This document shows, in pieces, positions 42,001 through 48,117 of a stretch of 49,385 bases of DNA. The notes under the pieces are model-generated. The model was not told the DNA's origin, did not search any database, and saw only the letters and a program-made list of their open reading frames with translations. Each line of letters begins with the position of its first letter. Position 1 is the stretch's first letter. Both the position numbers and the translations under genes were made by a program. The stretch lies in assembly GCF_002154725.1 (NCBI RefSeq), contig NZ_MTAW01000039.1, positions 1-49,385 of the forward strand, read 5' to 3'. The stretch is from Nostoc sp. 106C. Lineage in GTDB: Bacteria; Cyanobacteriota; Cyanobacteriia; Cyanobacteriales; Nostocaceae.

Positions 42001-42078
42001 GCGTTTGCCACTCATGTACGTCAACTTGCTAAAAGTTTTAAAGGTAAACAACTACGAGACTTTTTGAAACAATATTAA
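36073..42078 (+). CDS. Ser/Thr kinase-AAA-GAF-histidine kinase-receiver hybrid (HstK type)
   Basis: A 2001-residue signalling protein. An N-terminal Ser/Thr kinase (about 1-270) has ATP Lys37 and the catalytic loop HKDIKPQN (D129). It is followed by an AAA_16-type ATPase with Walker A GYSGIGKS (329-336) and DDLQWVDSAS. A long TPR-like helical region (about 650-1300) and a GAF domain (about 1335-1500) come next. A HisKA core follows with SMSHELRTPLNGI (His1555) and HATPase boxes NLLSNAVKFT, DTGIGI and GTGLGLAIS. A receiver ends the enzyme part, with D1797/D1798, phospho-acceptor D1841 and the conserved KPF Lys. The ~90-residue C-terminal tail is typical of cyanobacterial hybrid kinases. No membrane segment is present, so it is cytoplasmic. 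The architecture matches the dual-specificity kinases abundant in filamentous cyanobacteria. Its ligand is unknown, and a link to the CIS locus rests only on adjacency. Confidence 0.92.
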   Translation: MSITIAGYNIVQVLYDGSTTCVYRALRESDQTSAIVKTLKTDYPTIEQLARLRHEYHILQSLNIEGVVKPLALENYQNGLALILSDFAGETLKNLIDTQNFELSNFLQIAISLAATIARIHQNKIIHKDIKPQNIIINPQNLNIKIIDFSIASHLSRENPTVSNPNLIEGTLAYMSPEQTGRMNRSLDYRTDFYSLGVTFYQMLTDLLPFDSNDSLEIIHSHIAKIPASPHEINSDIPLIVSEIVMKLLAKTAEDRYQSALGLKADLELCLQELEQNGQIPEFTIGQLDLSSQFIIPQKLYGREAEVNILLNAFERISNGQTEMMLVSGYSGIGKSSLVNEIHKPIVRQRGYFISGKFDQFKRNIPYSSLIQAFQELMQQLLTESAEALENWKSQLLAALGQNGQIIIDVIPEVERIIGYQPAIVELSRTESQNRFNRVFQQFIHVFTKREHPLVLFLDDLQWVDSASLKLIELIITDPDSEYLLLIGAYRDNEVSATHPLIQALEQIQQVRSIENIVLCSLNIDCVYQILADTIHSSQLIVKPLADLVFDKTQGNPFFLTELLKYLYQENFINFNFSQGVWQWAIERLQDINITDNVVELMVGQIQKLSLETINVLKIAACIGDKFTLEVLAIVNEKTQLETANDLWKALQAGLVIPLSDAYKIPLAFESETATEQLNITYKFLHDRVQQASYSLIPDDLQKQTHLKIGELLLKNTSAKDIEENIFEIVNHLNIGVELISQETQKYELAKLNLIAGKKAKAATAYENAVKYSTAGLALLTEDSWQSQYELTLALHTEAVEANYLSGDFKRMQEFIEIVQNRANSLIDTVKLYTVQIQAYVSQNQLKEALNTGLKILKLLGVEFPEKVNHLDIGQGFEEIASILNGKEPSDLIDLPLMTDPDKLATLRLLSSLFAATFIVTPELIPLMVLKQVGISVEYGNADVSPFAYALYGFLLCGVVGDIEQGYQFGQLALNLLSKLNAKEISTKTSHMVNVFVRHWKEHLRNTSEHFRSDYSNGLETGDLEYAAFSAFEYCLFLYLSGQQLTVLEREIVTYGDTIRKLKQETALNYHEITWQAVLNMMGKAENSCILKGEAYDEQKMLLIHQQSNDQVAIQLLYFHKFVLCYWFEDYSQALENIVQLESYFAAATGMVTVGLFYFYDSLVRIALYIDSPQFGRKEILERIQNNQEKLLKWADHAPMNYLHKFYLVEAEQHRVLGEKLEAIENYDKAIALAKENQYINEEALAHELAAKFYLSWGKQTIARIYMTNAYQAYSHWGAIAKLKDLEARYPQLIMRRHEVACLETSQNIANINIENTLTKIATTGGNSQVLDLATVMKASQALSGEIVLDKLLAKLMHIVIESAGAEIGFLILEDSGKLFIKASGSIGKNEINVQQPIPVESSEQLPISVINYVHRTQQYVVLNNATREGVFTTDSYVINHKPKSILSTPIVNQGKVIGILYLENNLTVGAFTPQRLEVLQLLSSQAAISIENARLYNDLEEYNRNLAAKVQDRTLELQDKNLQLQQEIGDRQRAEEVAEAANRAKSEFLASMSHELRTPLNGILGYTQIFQKDKTLTSQQKNGINIIHQCGEHLLTLINDILDISKIEARQMELYLKEFNLVEFLESIVAICRIGAEQKGVVLIYKALSPLPIAIRADEKRLRQVLINLLSNAVKFTEKGSITFQVGSHNGKLRFQVEDTGIGIAQEQLEEIFLPFKQVGEHSRKTEGTGLGLAISSQLVQMMGGELKVKSTLGKGSIFWLDLDLPQVFQQTNIKSINESNIISFVSCKRKVLVVDDKWANRSVLANLLEPLGFEVMEAVDGLDSLRIAREFKPDLIFMDLVMTVMDGFEATRRLRMLPDLKEVVVIALSASAFDLDKQQSQKAGFNDFILKPFRLSELLEKIGIHLGLEWVYEEVKTGNQEQEDPNIKSKILNAEFIVPPAAEVAILLDLAKKGDLRAIIRQTEKLEQLDEKWVAFATHVRQLAKSFKGKQLRDFLKQY

Positions 42079-42193
42079 AAAGTTTGATTAAGCAGGTTTT
42101 TACAAGAAGTATATTGCGAATACTAAAGTAGAATATGTCCCACTCTACCTAATTTTTAGCTGATACTTAAAAAAGATATTTTAGAAAAACAGT

Positions 42194-42976
42194 ATGATTA
42201 GTAAACGCTTTTATCATATTGGCTTTGGTCGAGAGGATTTAGGTGCATCACCTCCTAGTATCGCATTGTTATCTGGCGATCCAGAACGTGCAAGTCTAAT
42301 TGCGCAAACTCATTTGCGGGATATGCAATTATTGTCACAGAATCGCGGACTTAATACCTATATAGGATACTTAGGCAACGATCGCCCGATTTTATCTGCT
42401 ACAAGTGGGATGGGTGCGCCTTCCTTAAGTATTGTGGTGAATGAGTTGGTACAGGTAGGAATCCGGCAAATTATTCGGATTGGAACTTGCGGTTCAATTC
42501 AACCTCATGTGTCGGTTGGTAGCATTGTCATTAGCAGTGCAGCATTGTGTCGCCAAGGTGCAGCTAATGATATTGCACCTGTGGAGTATCCAGCCGCAGC
42601 CGATCCTTTTCTGACAGTTGCGTTAGTGAAAGCAGCAAGTGAATTAGGCTTTGAGTATCATTTAGGAATTACCGCATCGGTAGATACATTTTACGAAGGA
42701 CAGGAACGCACAGATTCAGCCAATCCCTATCTGATGCGATCGCTGCATGGCATGACGGAAGAATATCGGCATTTGAATATCTTGAACTATGAGATGGAAT
42801 GCGGCACATTATTTAAAATGGCCGGAGTTTATCAATTTGCTGCTGCTGCTGTTTGTGGCGTAGTTGCTCAGCGAACTGTTTCAGAAAATATCATCTATCC
42901 CCAGAAAGATATAGCTGTGCAAAATGCGATCGCTACTGCTGTATATGCAGCCACAAATTTAGAAAAATTTAAATAG
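42194..42976 (+). CDS. udp: Uridine phosphorylase-type nucleoside phosphorylase
   Basis: A 260-residue PNP_UDP_1 family enzyme that splits uridine (or a related nucleoside) with phosphate to base plus ribose-1-phosphate. Visible signatures are ALLSGDPERASLIA (phosphate-binding Gly-Asp-Pro-x-Arg), SATSGMGAPSLSIVVNELVQ, IIRIGTCGSIQ and the nucleoside-binding NYEMECGTLFKMAGVY. These match the uridine phosphorylase branch better than purine phosphorylases; exact substrate preference cannot be assured. It is soluble and of standard length. It lies 115 bases after the hybrid kinase and is followed by a terminator-like hairpin, so it is probably its own transcription unit or the end of the kinase unit. 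Confidence 0.85.
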   Translation: MISKRFYHIGFGREDLGASPPSIALLSGDPERASLIAQTHLRDMQLLSQNRGLNTYIGYLGNDRPILSATSGMGAPSLSIVVNELVQVGIRQIIRIGTCGSIQPHVSVGSIVISSAALCRQGAANDIAPVEYPAAADPFLTVALVKAASELGFEYHLGITASVDTFYEGQERTDSANPYLMRSLHGMTEEYRHLNILNYEMECGTLFKMAGVYQFAAAAVCGVVAQRTVSENIIYPQKDIAVQNAIATAVYAATNLEKFK

Positions 42977-43032
42977 TCGTCAAACAACATTGCCTCATCT
43001 GCTATTGGACTGATTGTTGCCAGATTTTAGGT

Positions 43033-43059
43033 AAAACTTCCAGTCCGGCAGTTTTTTTT
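43033..43059 (+). terminator. Probable intrinsic terminator after the nucleoside phosphorylase gene
   Basis: AAAACT pairs with AGTTTT, and an inner CC/GG pair closes the AGTCC loop. A run of eight T follows directly. It lies 56 bases after the stop. The stem is short and has one mismatch, so strength is uncertain. Confidence 0.5.
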
Positions 43060-43293
43060 AAAGTGATATGAACTGGGCATAAATGCCTCTGCAAATAGTA
43101 ATTAGACTAGTAGTTACTACAGATCTGTGGAATTTTAGTTTGGCGTTAAATTTACTAATTTAATACAGGCGATCGCGCTTTCTTACTAATTTTTGTTATT
43201 TAACCTTTTGATAGTAGTTTAGGGCGGATTGCTAATTAGGGCATGAGTAGGACAAGATAAAAGCGTTTAAAGTTGAGACGAGGTCTAAAATAA
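43060..43293. promoter_or_regulatory. Upstream region of the CNNM/TlyC-type gene
   Basis: AT-rich region between the terminator-like hairpin and the next start codon, with one HIP1-like site near 43169. A promoter is expected by position, but no clear -35/-10 pair was identified and no ribosome-binding site stands out before the ATG at 43294. Confidence 0.3.
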
Positions 43294-44643
43294 ATGGTTG
43301 CCAGCAGTCCATTCAGTGTGCTTACCGCCGGGAAGTTACTAGCTGTAATTGTCTTGGTGCTAGCCAATGGATTCTTTGTAGCAGCTGAATTTGCTTTAGT
43401 TGCGCTACGCCGTAGTCGTGTCGAGCAGTTGGTGGCGGAAGAGCACCCTCGTGCAAAAGCTTTACAACGAGCAGTGAATCAATTAGATGCTTATTTAGCA
43501 GCTACCCAGCTTGGCGTTACTATGTCCTCTTTAGGCTTAGGTTGGCTGGGAGAACCAGCGCTGGCTGTACTCATCGAACCTGCTTTCCATTGGCTGCCAA
43601 CATCTTTAGCGCAAACTAGCGCTCATACCCTATCAGTATTGATTGCCTTTATAATCATCACGTCTTTGCACATCGTCTTGGGAGAATTGGCTCCTAAGAG
43701 CCTAGCACTTCAGCGCACAGAAAGAACAGCCTTTGCGGTCATCAAACCATTGGAACTTTACTTAGCTGTATTTCGCCCAGCTGTGCTGGCTTTAAATAAT
43801 ATCGGAAATTTTGTTCTGAAGCTGATCGGGTTAGAACCAGGAAGTAGCGAAGAATTGCTGCATTCCACTGAAGAACTAAAACTTTTAGTAGCGGCTAGCC
43901 ATGAAGCGGGTTTGTTGGGGGAAGCCGAACAAGATGTAGTAGAACGAGTGTTTAACCTTGGCGATCGACGAGTCAGTGCATTTATGACACCACGTACAGA
44001 AATAGTCTGGCTTGATATTAATGACCCATTAGAAACAATTCGTCGCCAAGTTATCTCAAGTATTCATTCTTTCTTTCCAGTCGGTCAGGATAGCATAGAT
44101 AACTTATTAGGTGTAGTGCAGACCAAAGAATTTTTAGCCCAAAATCCGACTCAACCCCTGGAACTGCAAGCCATATTAAAACCAATCTTGTATGTGCCGG
44201 AAAGTATGATTGCACTGAAACTCTTGGAGTTATTTAAAAAATCGAGCAATCATATTGCCTTAATCGTGGATGAATATGGCGTAATCCAGGGCTTGGTGAC
44301 GCTCACTGATATTGTAGAAGCAATCGTAGGTGATATCCCATCGAGTGAAGATATAGCTGACCCTGATGTGGTACAGCGTGAAGATGGATCTTGGTTGTTA
44401 GATGGATTATTGCCGATTGACGAATTTAAAGAAATTTTACAAATTAGAAAATTGTCACCTCAAGCAGGAGTCAACTATCAAACTTTAGGGGGGTTTATTG
44501 TAAACCAGCTGGGACATATTCCCGCGATCGCTGAAAATTTTGAGTGGGTGGGATTACGCTTTGAAGTAGTTAGTATGGATGGCAACCGAGTAGATAAAGT
44601 GTTGGTTGTACCTATGCACAAAAAATCAGAAGTATCTTCTTAA
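43294..44643 (+). CDS. CNNM/TlyC (HlyC/CorC) family CBS-domain membrane protein
   Basis: A 449-residue integral membrane protein. An N-terminal DUF21 (CNNM) domain with about four hydrophobic segments (LLAVIVLVLANGFFVAAEFA is the first) carries the conserved AEFALVALRRSRVE helix end and ELAPKSLALQRTE. Two CBS motifs follow, from about 215 to 350 (DRRVSAFMTPRTEIVWLDI, then LIVDEYGVIQGLVTLTDI). A C-terminal CorC_HlyC transporter-associated domain ends at VLVVPMHK. Family members are implicated in magnesium/cobalt efflux or ion homeostasis; annotation as haemolysin is historical. All key domains are present and the length is typical. It is flanked by intergenic gaps on both sides. Confidence 0.9.
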   Translation: MVASSPFSVLTAGKLLAVIVLVLANGFFVAAEFALVALRRSRVEQLVAEEHPRAKALQRAVNQLDAYLAATQLGVTMSSLGLGWLGEPALAVLIEPAFHWLPTSLAQTSAHTLSVLIAFIIITSLHIVLGELAPKSLALQRTERTAFAVIKPLELYLAVFRPAVLALNNIGNFVLKLIGLEPGSSEELLHSTEELKLLVAASHEAGLLGEAEQDVVERVFNLGDRRVSAFMTPRTEIVWLDINDPLETIRRQVISSIHSFFPVGQDSIDNLLGVVQTKEFLAQNPTQPLELQAILKPILYVPESMIALKLLELFKKSSNHIALIVDEYGVIQGLVTLTDIVEAIVGDIPSSEDIADPDVVQREDGSWLLDGLLPIDEFKEILQIRKLSPQAGVNYQTLGGFIVNQLGHIPAIAENFEWVGLRFEVVSMDGNRVDKVLVVPMHKKSEVSS

Positions 44644-44690
44644 TTTTTTTAATTTTCTGCTTTGAAGACGGCTAATTATGCTTAGAAAGG

Positions 44691-44790
44691 CTAACCCAAA
44701 TCTGGTTCAATACCAAGCGCGCGCAATTGTGCAGCTAACCTTTCTGTAGTGGACAATTGTGTAGTCAACTGTTCTGTAGGGGACATCTTT
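44691..44790 (-). pseudogene. 3' remnant of a Uma2-family gene
   Basis: The minus-strand frame reads KMSPTEQLTTQLSTTERLAA then QLRALGIEPDLG and a stop at 44691. The T-E-R-L-A-A-Q-L-R-A-L-G-I-E-P ending is characteristic of Uma2-family (DUF820) putative endonucleases, which are very common in cyanobacteria. No start or catalytic part is present upstream, so only the tail survives. Confidence 0.5.
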
Positions 44791-44924
44791 TGGCGATCGC
44801 GGTGGGTCAGTTTGATACATCGTGAACCAGTCCTGAAGGTGAGACTCTCATTTTTAATTATGGAACATGGTTCAGTTACAACTCGAAAAAATCAAAGCCC
44901 CAAAATTATCTTGCCACAATAGTA

Positions 44925-45374
44925 ATGAACATGACAAGAGACAAGATTGTGAATAGTTTGGGTAAAAAAAGATTAGAAGCTACTTTAGCGATCGCTACTT
45001 ATGCTGTTGGTAGTGGTACAGCCTCAGCAGCGCCAACTCCTGGCGGAGAAATTCCTAAACAAATTCTTTTAACGGCTGCTGATGTCCTGATGTACACCAG
45101 CATTTGGAAGATTTATTTTGAAGAGGATTTATCTAAAAAAGAACTTGTTGAAATTCTAGCAGAGTTGGGATTAGTAACAATTGCCGCAACCGGGACAGCT
45201 TATGTAGTGAGTAAAGTCAGTACAGCACTTCTTAAAGAGATTTCCAACTGGACTGGACCCTTAGGATGGGGTGTTGTAGCTGCGATCGCAGGTTCTCTGA
45301 GTGGATTATTTGGTGTTGCTTGGGCAATCTACTGCGATCAACTTTATTCTCAAAGACAACCTCAACCGACTTGA
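44925..45374 (+). CDS. Hypothetical membrane protein
   Basis: A 149-residue protein of unrecognised family. Three hydrophobic stretches are visible: LATLAIATYAVGSG-type text near the N-terminus, LGLVTIAATGTAYVVSKV in the middle and GWGVVAAIAGSLSGLFGVAW near the C-terminus. A polar segment between the first two is rich in Lys/Glu (EEDLSKKELVEIL). The first part (TASAAPTPG) could be read as a cleavable signal peptide, but the preceding region is not a clean one. ATGs at 44925 and 44931 are both possible starts. The gene converges with a small minus-strand gene across a shared hairpin. No function can be given. Confidence 0.55.
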   Translation: MNMTRDKIVNSLGKKRLEATLAIATYAVGSGTASAAPTPGGEIPKQILLTAADVLMYTSIWKIYFEEDLSKKELVEILAELGLVTIAATGTAYVVSKVSTALLKEISNWTGPLGWGVVAAIAGSLSGLFGVAWAIYCDQLYSQRQPQPT

Positions 45375-45379
45375 TTACA

Positions 45380-45406
45380 AATTAGGGTGGAAATCTCACC
45401 CTAATT
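45380..45406. terminator. Bidirectional terminator-like hairpin
   Basis: A perfect 10-bp stem, AATTAGGGTG with CACCCTAATT, and a 7-base loop. It lies between the converging genes ending at 45374 (+) and 45405 (-) and overlaps the stop codon of the latter. There is no T-run, so efficiency is uncertain. Confidence 0.55.
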
Positions 45407-45599
45407 AGCGGTAAAATATACCAATAATTAGGGTGATAATTATTGGTATTAAAATCGGGATAGCAACTAATAGTCCCCATTTGCCAACCTTAATCTCCTC
45501 ACCTTCAGATTTGAGCAGCGCAATCCAACCGCCAACTCCCATCAGTAGCCAGATAAACCCGAAAGCAAGAAATATAACAAATACTGAGTCTTGTTGCAT
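45405..45599 (-). CDS. Small two-helix membrane protein
   Basis: A 64-residue hypothetical protein. Two hydrophobic helices (VFVIFLAFGFIWLLMGVGGW and LLVAIPILIPIIITLIIGIF) flank a short charged loop (KSEGEEIKVGK), giving a hairpin topology in the membrane. No known motif is present. The reading frame is clean and the composition is sensible, which supports it as real despite its size. It is convergent with the preceding gene. Confidence 0.55.
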   Translation of the reverse strand: MQQDSVFVIFLAFGFIWLLMGVGGWIALLKSEGEEIKVGKWGLLVAIPILIPIIITLIIGIFYR

Positions 45600-45738
45600 T
45601 TTTTATAAATTTGGATGTTATTTTATATCTTACTCAAATCAGGCAACTGTACTGAGTTCTAGTTAGTGATCGCTTACAGAGGGAAGCATTCACATATACT
45701 CCCTCTGCGTTGTTTATATTTGCGATCGTGCCATGTAA

Positions 45739-46182
45739 TTAGGAAGCATTGTCGTCTGCAATCTGCTTCTTAACCATGTCAATCTCTCCAGCTAACTCTT
45801 GGCGAGTGGAAGCTTTAATAAAATAGCGAAAGACAAACCAGGTTACGTAACCAAATCCAATCAATTCAAAAAATGGAGCAACCAACGGAATATCATTTAA
45901 TGCATCTGTAATTGCCAGTAATATTCTTAGACCAGTCATTGCTGCAACCAGCACAGCAAAGCTAACAACTGGCAACCTATATTCGTTATAGAAACTAACT
46001 ATATTTTGTGGCAATCTTTCCAGAAAATCTGAAATATTTCTGCCGATTTCTGAGACTTTATCATCAGATCTCTCAGCGCTAGCTATCGTTGACAGAGTTC
46101 CTGGCTCAGAATTTTTAACTGTAGCCATATCGTTAGTCAAAGTAGCGTCAACATATTCTGATTGTTGTTCTTGAACTTGCAT
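45739..46182 (-). CDS. CAAD-domain (CURT1/CurT-like) thylakoid membrane protein
   Basis: A 147-residue protein with an acidic N-terminus of about 60 residues. Two closely spaced hydrophobic helices follow (LPVVSFAVLVAAMTGLRILL and VAPFFELIGFGYVTWFVFRY), joined by a short loop. A C-terminal amphipathic helix comes last (RQELAGEIDMVKKQIADDN). This is the CAAD architecture shared by cyanobacterial CurT and plant CURT1 proteins, which bend thylakoid membranes. An amphipathic stretch (IGRNISDFLERLPQ) precedes the first TM helix, as in CURT1. The family call is from this pattern; whether it is the main CurT of the organism cannot be known. It is of interest because related CIS particles attach to thylakoids. 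Confidence 0.75.
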   Translation of the reverse strand: MQVQEQQSEYVDATLTNDMATVKNSEPGTLSTIASAERSDDKVSEIGRNISDFLERLPQNIVSFYNEYRLPVVSFAVLVAAMTGLRILLAITDALNDIPLVAPFFELIGFGYVTWFVFRYFIKASTRQELAGEIDMVKKQIADDNAS

Positions 46183-46486
46183 AAGTTTGAGAAAATAATT
46201 TGAGTGTGGATGTCACACTACCATTCCTGCATTGTTTCAATTGCTTTTCATCACCCAATTGGAATAAAAGTCATTTACTTCAAAAGTTATAAAATAAATA
46301 TTGATTTTCCCAACCTTCTTTATAAATATTAAGCTTGTAAGCGAATGTCAGCAAAAGTATATCTTTAGGCTCACGCAATTAAACAGAAAAAATGTTGATA
46401 CTGAAGTAGGAACTTACCAACCACGGCAATTGGTTGTAATCAAAACTTTTAACTCCGCAAGTAATATCAACAACAGAGTACGGTAA
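46183..46486. other. Intergenic region between divergent genes
   Basis: 304 bases between the start of the CAAD gene (minus) and a PPOX-type gene (plus). AT-rich, so promoters in both directions should be here, but no distinct element could be identified. A 61-codon frame at 46301-46486 is judged fortuitous. Confidence 0.4.
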
Positions 46487-46930
46487 ATGACAACTTCTAC
46501 TGATCAGAATCAACATATTCATAAGCTGCGTGGACTGATTCAAGATATTGGCTGTGGTATGTTAACTACAGTTGATGAGGATGGCAGCTTGCACAGTCGT
46601 CCTATGGACAAAACTAGCGATATCCAGTCTGATGGCACAATCTGGTTTTTTACCAACGCAAGTACCCACAAAGTATTTGAGATTGAGCATCGTCAGCATG
46701 TCAATATTAGCTTCACATCTCCCAACGAGCCGCGATATGTTTCCATCTCAGGTATCGCAGAACTTGTAAAAGACCGTAATAAGATGCAAGAGCTATGGAA
46801 GCCGGAACTCCAAGCATGGTTTCCCCAAGGATTGGATGAATCTGATATCGCTTTATTGAAGGTAAAAATTAACAGAGCTGATTACTGGGATAGTCAATCA
46901 AGCTTTCAGCAACAAACCATTAATTTCTAA
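46487..46930 (+). CDS. Pyridoxamine 5'-phosphate oxidase-like (GSP26-type) flavoprotein
   Basis: A 147-residue protein of the PPOX split-barrel family, general stress protein 26 branch. Recognisable are GCGMLTTVDEDGSLHSRPM, then GTIWFFTNASTHKVFEIEHR, then VNISFTSPNEPRYVSISGIA, and a C-terminal LWKPELQAWFPQGLDES with VKINRADYWDS. Such proteins bind FMN, FAD or F420 and are linked to stress responses; the reaction is usually unknown. The length is normal. No SD sequence is evident before the ATG. It stands alone, followed by a repeat-containing spacer. Confidence 0.88.
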   Translation: MTTSTDQNQHIHKLRGLIQDIGCGMLTTVDEDGSLHSRPMDKTSDIQSDGTIWFFTNASTHKVFEIEHRQHVNISFTSPNEPRYVSISGIAELVKDRNKMQELWKPELQAWFPQGLDESDIALLKVKINRADYWDSQSSFQQQTINF

Positions 46931-46947
46931 TATTATTAATTACACAA

Positions 46948-47000
46948 TGACATTGCGTTGGCGGAACACCTTCCCGCAAGGTATGAAGCGTTACCGAAGG
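46948..47000. repeat. Nostoc-type intergenic repeat
   Basis: The text gcgttggcggaacaccttcc then aggtatgaagcgttaccga is a degenerate member of the gcgttggcggagcct...gcgttaccgaagg element frequent in Nostoc-type genomes. A related copy lies after the tube gene (around 9810-9870). Confidence 0.55.
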
Positions 47001-47162
47001 ATAGACTAAGGTAGCTAAATGTAGATCGGCAGTAGCTTAAGGCAGAGTAGCAATCGTAAAGGGTAAGATTGCATCGCTTCATTTCATTTCGCCCGCAATG
47101 ACTGCAAATATTTCTGTCCCTCTACTTATCACTTACTAAACTCAGATAAGGGAGTCAAATAT

Positions 47163-47366
47163 ATGCCCTATCAACAAATTGACGACTTACCAGATTCAGT
47201 AAGAGAACATTTACCCAAGCACGCTCAAGAAATTTTTCGGGCTGCATTTAACAATGCATTAGAAGAATATGGTGAAGAAGAACGTGCTTTTCGTGTTGCT
47301 TGGAGTGCAGTAAAACGCGATTACGAAAAAGGTGATGATGGGCAATGGCATAAAAATCCAGAATAA
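47163..47366 (+). CDS. chaB: ChaB-family protein
   Basis: A 67-residue ChaB-type protein. MPYQQIDDLPDSVREHLPKH at the N-terminus and AFRVAWSAVKRDYEKGDDGQ at the C-terminus are the defining segments. The name comes from a putative regulator of the ChaA cation antiporter in E. coli, but the biochemical role is not settled. Many genomes carry stand-alone copies like this one. An AAGGGAG box about 9-13 bases before the ATG is a good ribosome-binding site. Confidence 0.9.
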   Translation: MPYQQIDDLPDSVREHLPKHAQEIFRAAFNNALEEYGEEERAFRVAWSAVKRDYEKGDDGQWHKNPE

Positions 47367-47394
47367 GTCATACCATTTTGGATTTTAGATTTTG

Positions 47395-47470
47395 GAGCCG
47401 CTGCGTTGCGCGGGTTTCCAAAGCACTCGCTTGGGTGGCTAGCTTGCGGCAACTCAACCGAGTGCTTGTG
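47395..47470. repeat. Inverted repeat downstream of the ChaB gene
   Basis: Arms AAGCACTCG (47421-47429) and CGAGTGCTT (47459-47467) enclose a 29-base loop with further partial pairing. The flank gccgctgcgttgcgcgggtt is another common Nostoc repeat motif. It may serve as a transcript end for the upstream gene, without a T-run. Confidence 0.6.
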
Positions 47471-47515
47471 TGATAGCTGACTTATAAGGTACTTGCGCTT
47501 TTTTTCCAACTTTAA

Positions 47516-47896
47516 TCCGCCTTAGAAAGACTATCAATCAATTTCTTAAGTACATACCGCATCAAGTCTTTTTATGGGAATAGCGGCATAGATACGTTTG
47601 GATTCAATGGTTACAATGAAGGTATTGATACTATCTCTGACTTCAACCCAACCAATGAAATCTTTCGGGTATATGCGCCTGGTTTTGGTGGCGGGTTATC
47701 AGTAGGTTCACTTTCAGCTAACCAGTTTACTGTTGGTACAGCCGCAACAACTAGTGCTCAGCGATTTATCTACAACAACACTACAGGCGCACTCTACTTT
47801 GACCAAGATGGTAGCGTAGGTGGATTTAATCAGGTACAGTTTGCCCAACTAGTGAGTGGATTATCACTCAGCGCTAGTAATTTCGTACTTTACTAA
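47516..47896 (+). pseudogene. C-terminal remnant of an RTX/calcium-binding-type exoprotein
   Basis: The plus-strand frame is open from a stop at 47513 to TAA at 47894-47896 but has no start codon. From about 47570 it reads FYGNSGIDTFGFNGYNEG, then IDTISDFNPTNEIFRVYAPG, then RFIYNNTTGALYFDQDGSVG, ending LSASNFVLY. This pattern (D-x-I-x-D-F, L-Y-F-D-x-D-G, FAQL, L-S-A-x-N-F) is the conserved C-terminus of cyanobacterial haemolysin-type calcium-binding proteins, after the GGxGxDxL nonapeptides. The repeats and N-terminus are missing, so it is a 5'-truncated fragment. Confidence 0.75.
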
Positions 47897-48117
47897 TCGC
47901 CCTCTCAAATAAGATAAATTGTCCATAATTCAATACGCTTTAGATAAACCTTTTTTTCTTCCCCTACTACCTCTACTTTCCTCAACAGATAAATTTCCTT
48001 AACTGAACCGTATTGAGACATGAGTAATTAATAAGTTGCCTTGTGTTTTTCAAATCCTTGTGCCTTCTACTTTATAAATGAGAAGTTTGATATTTTTGAG
48101 AGTCAACCCACTTATGT

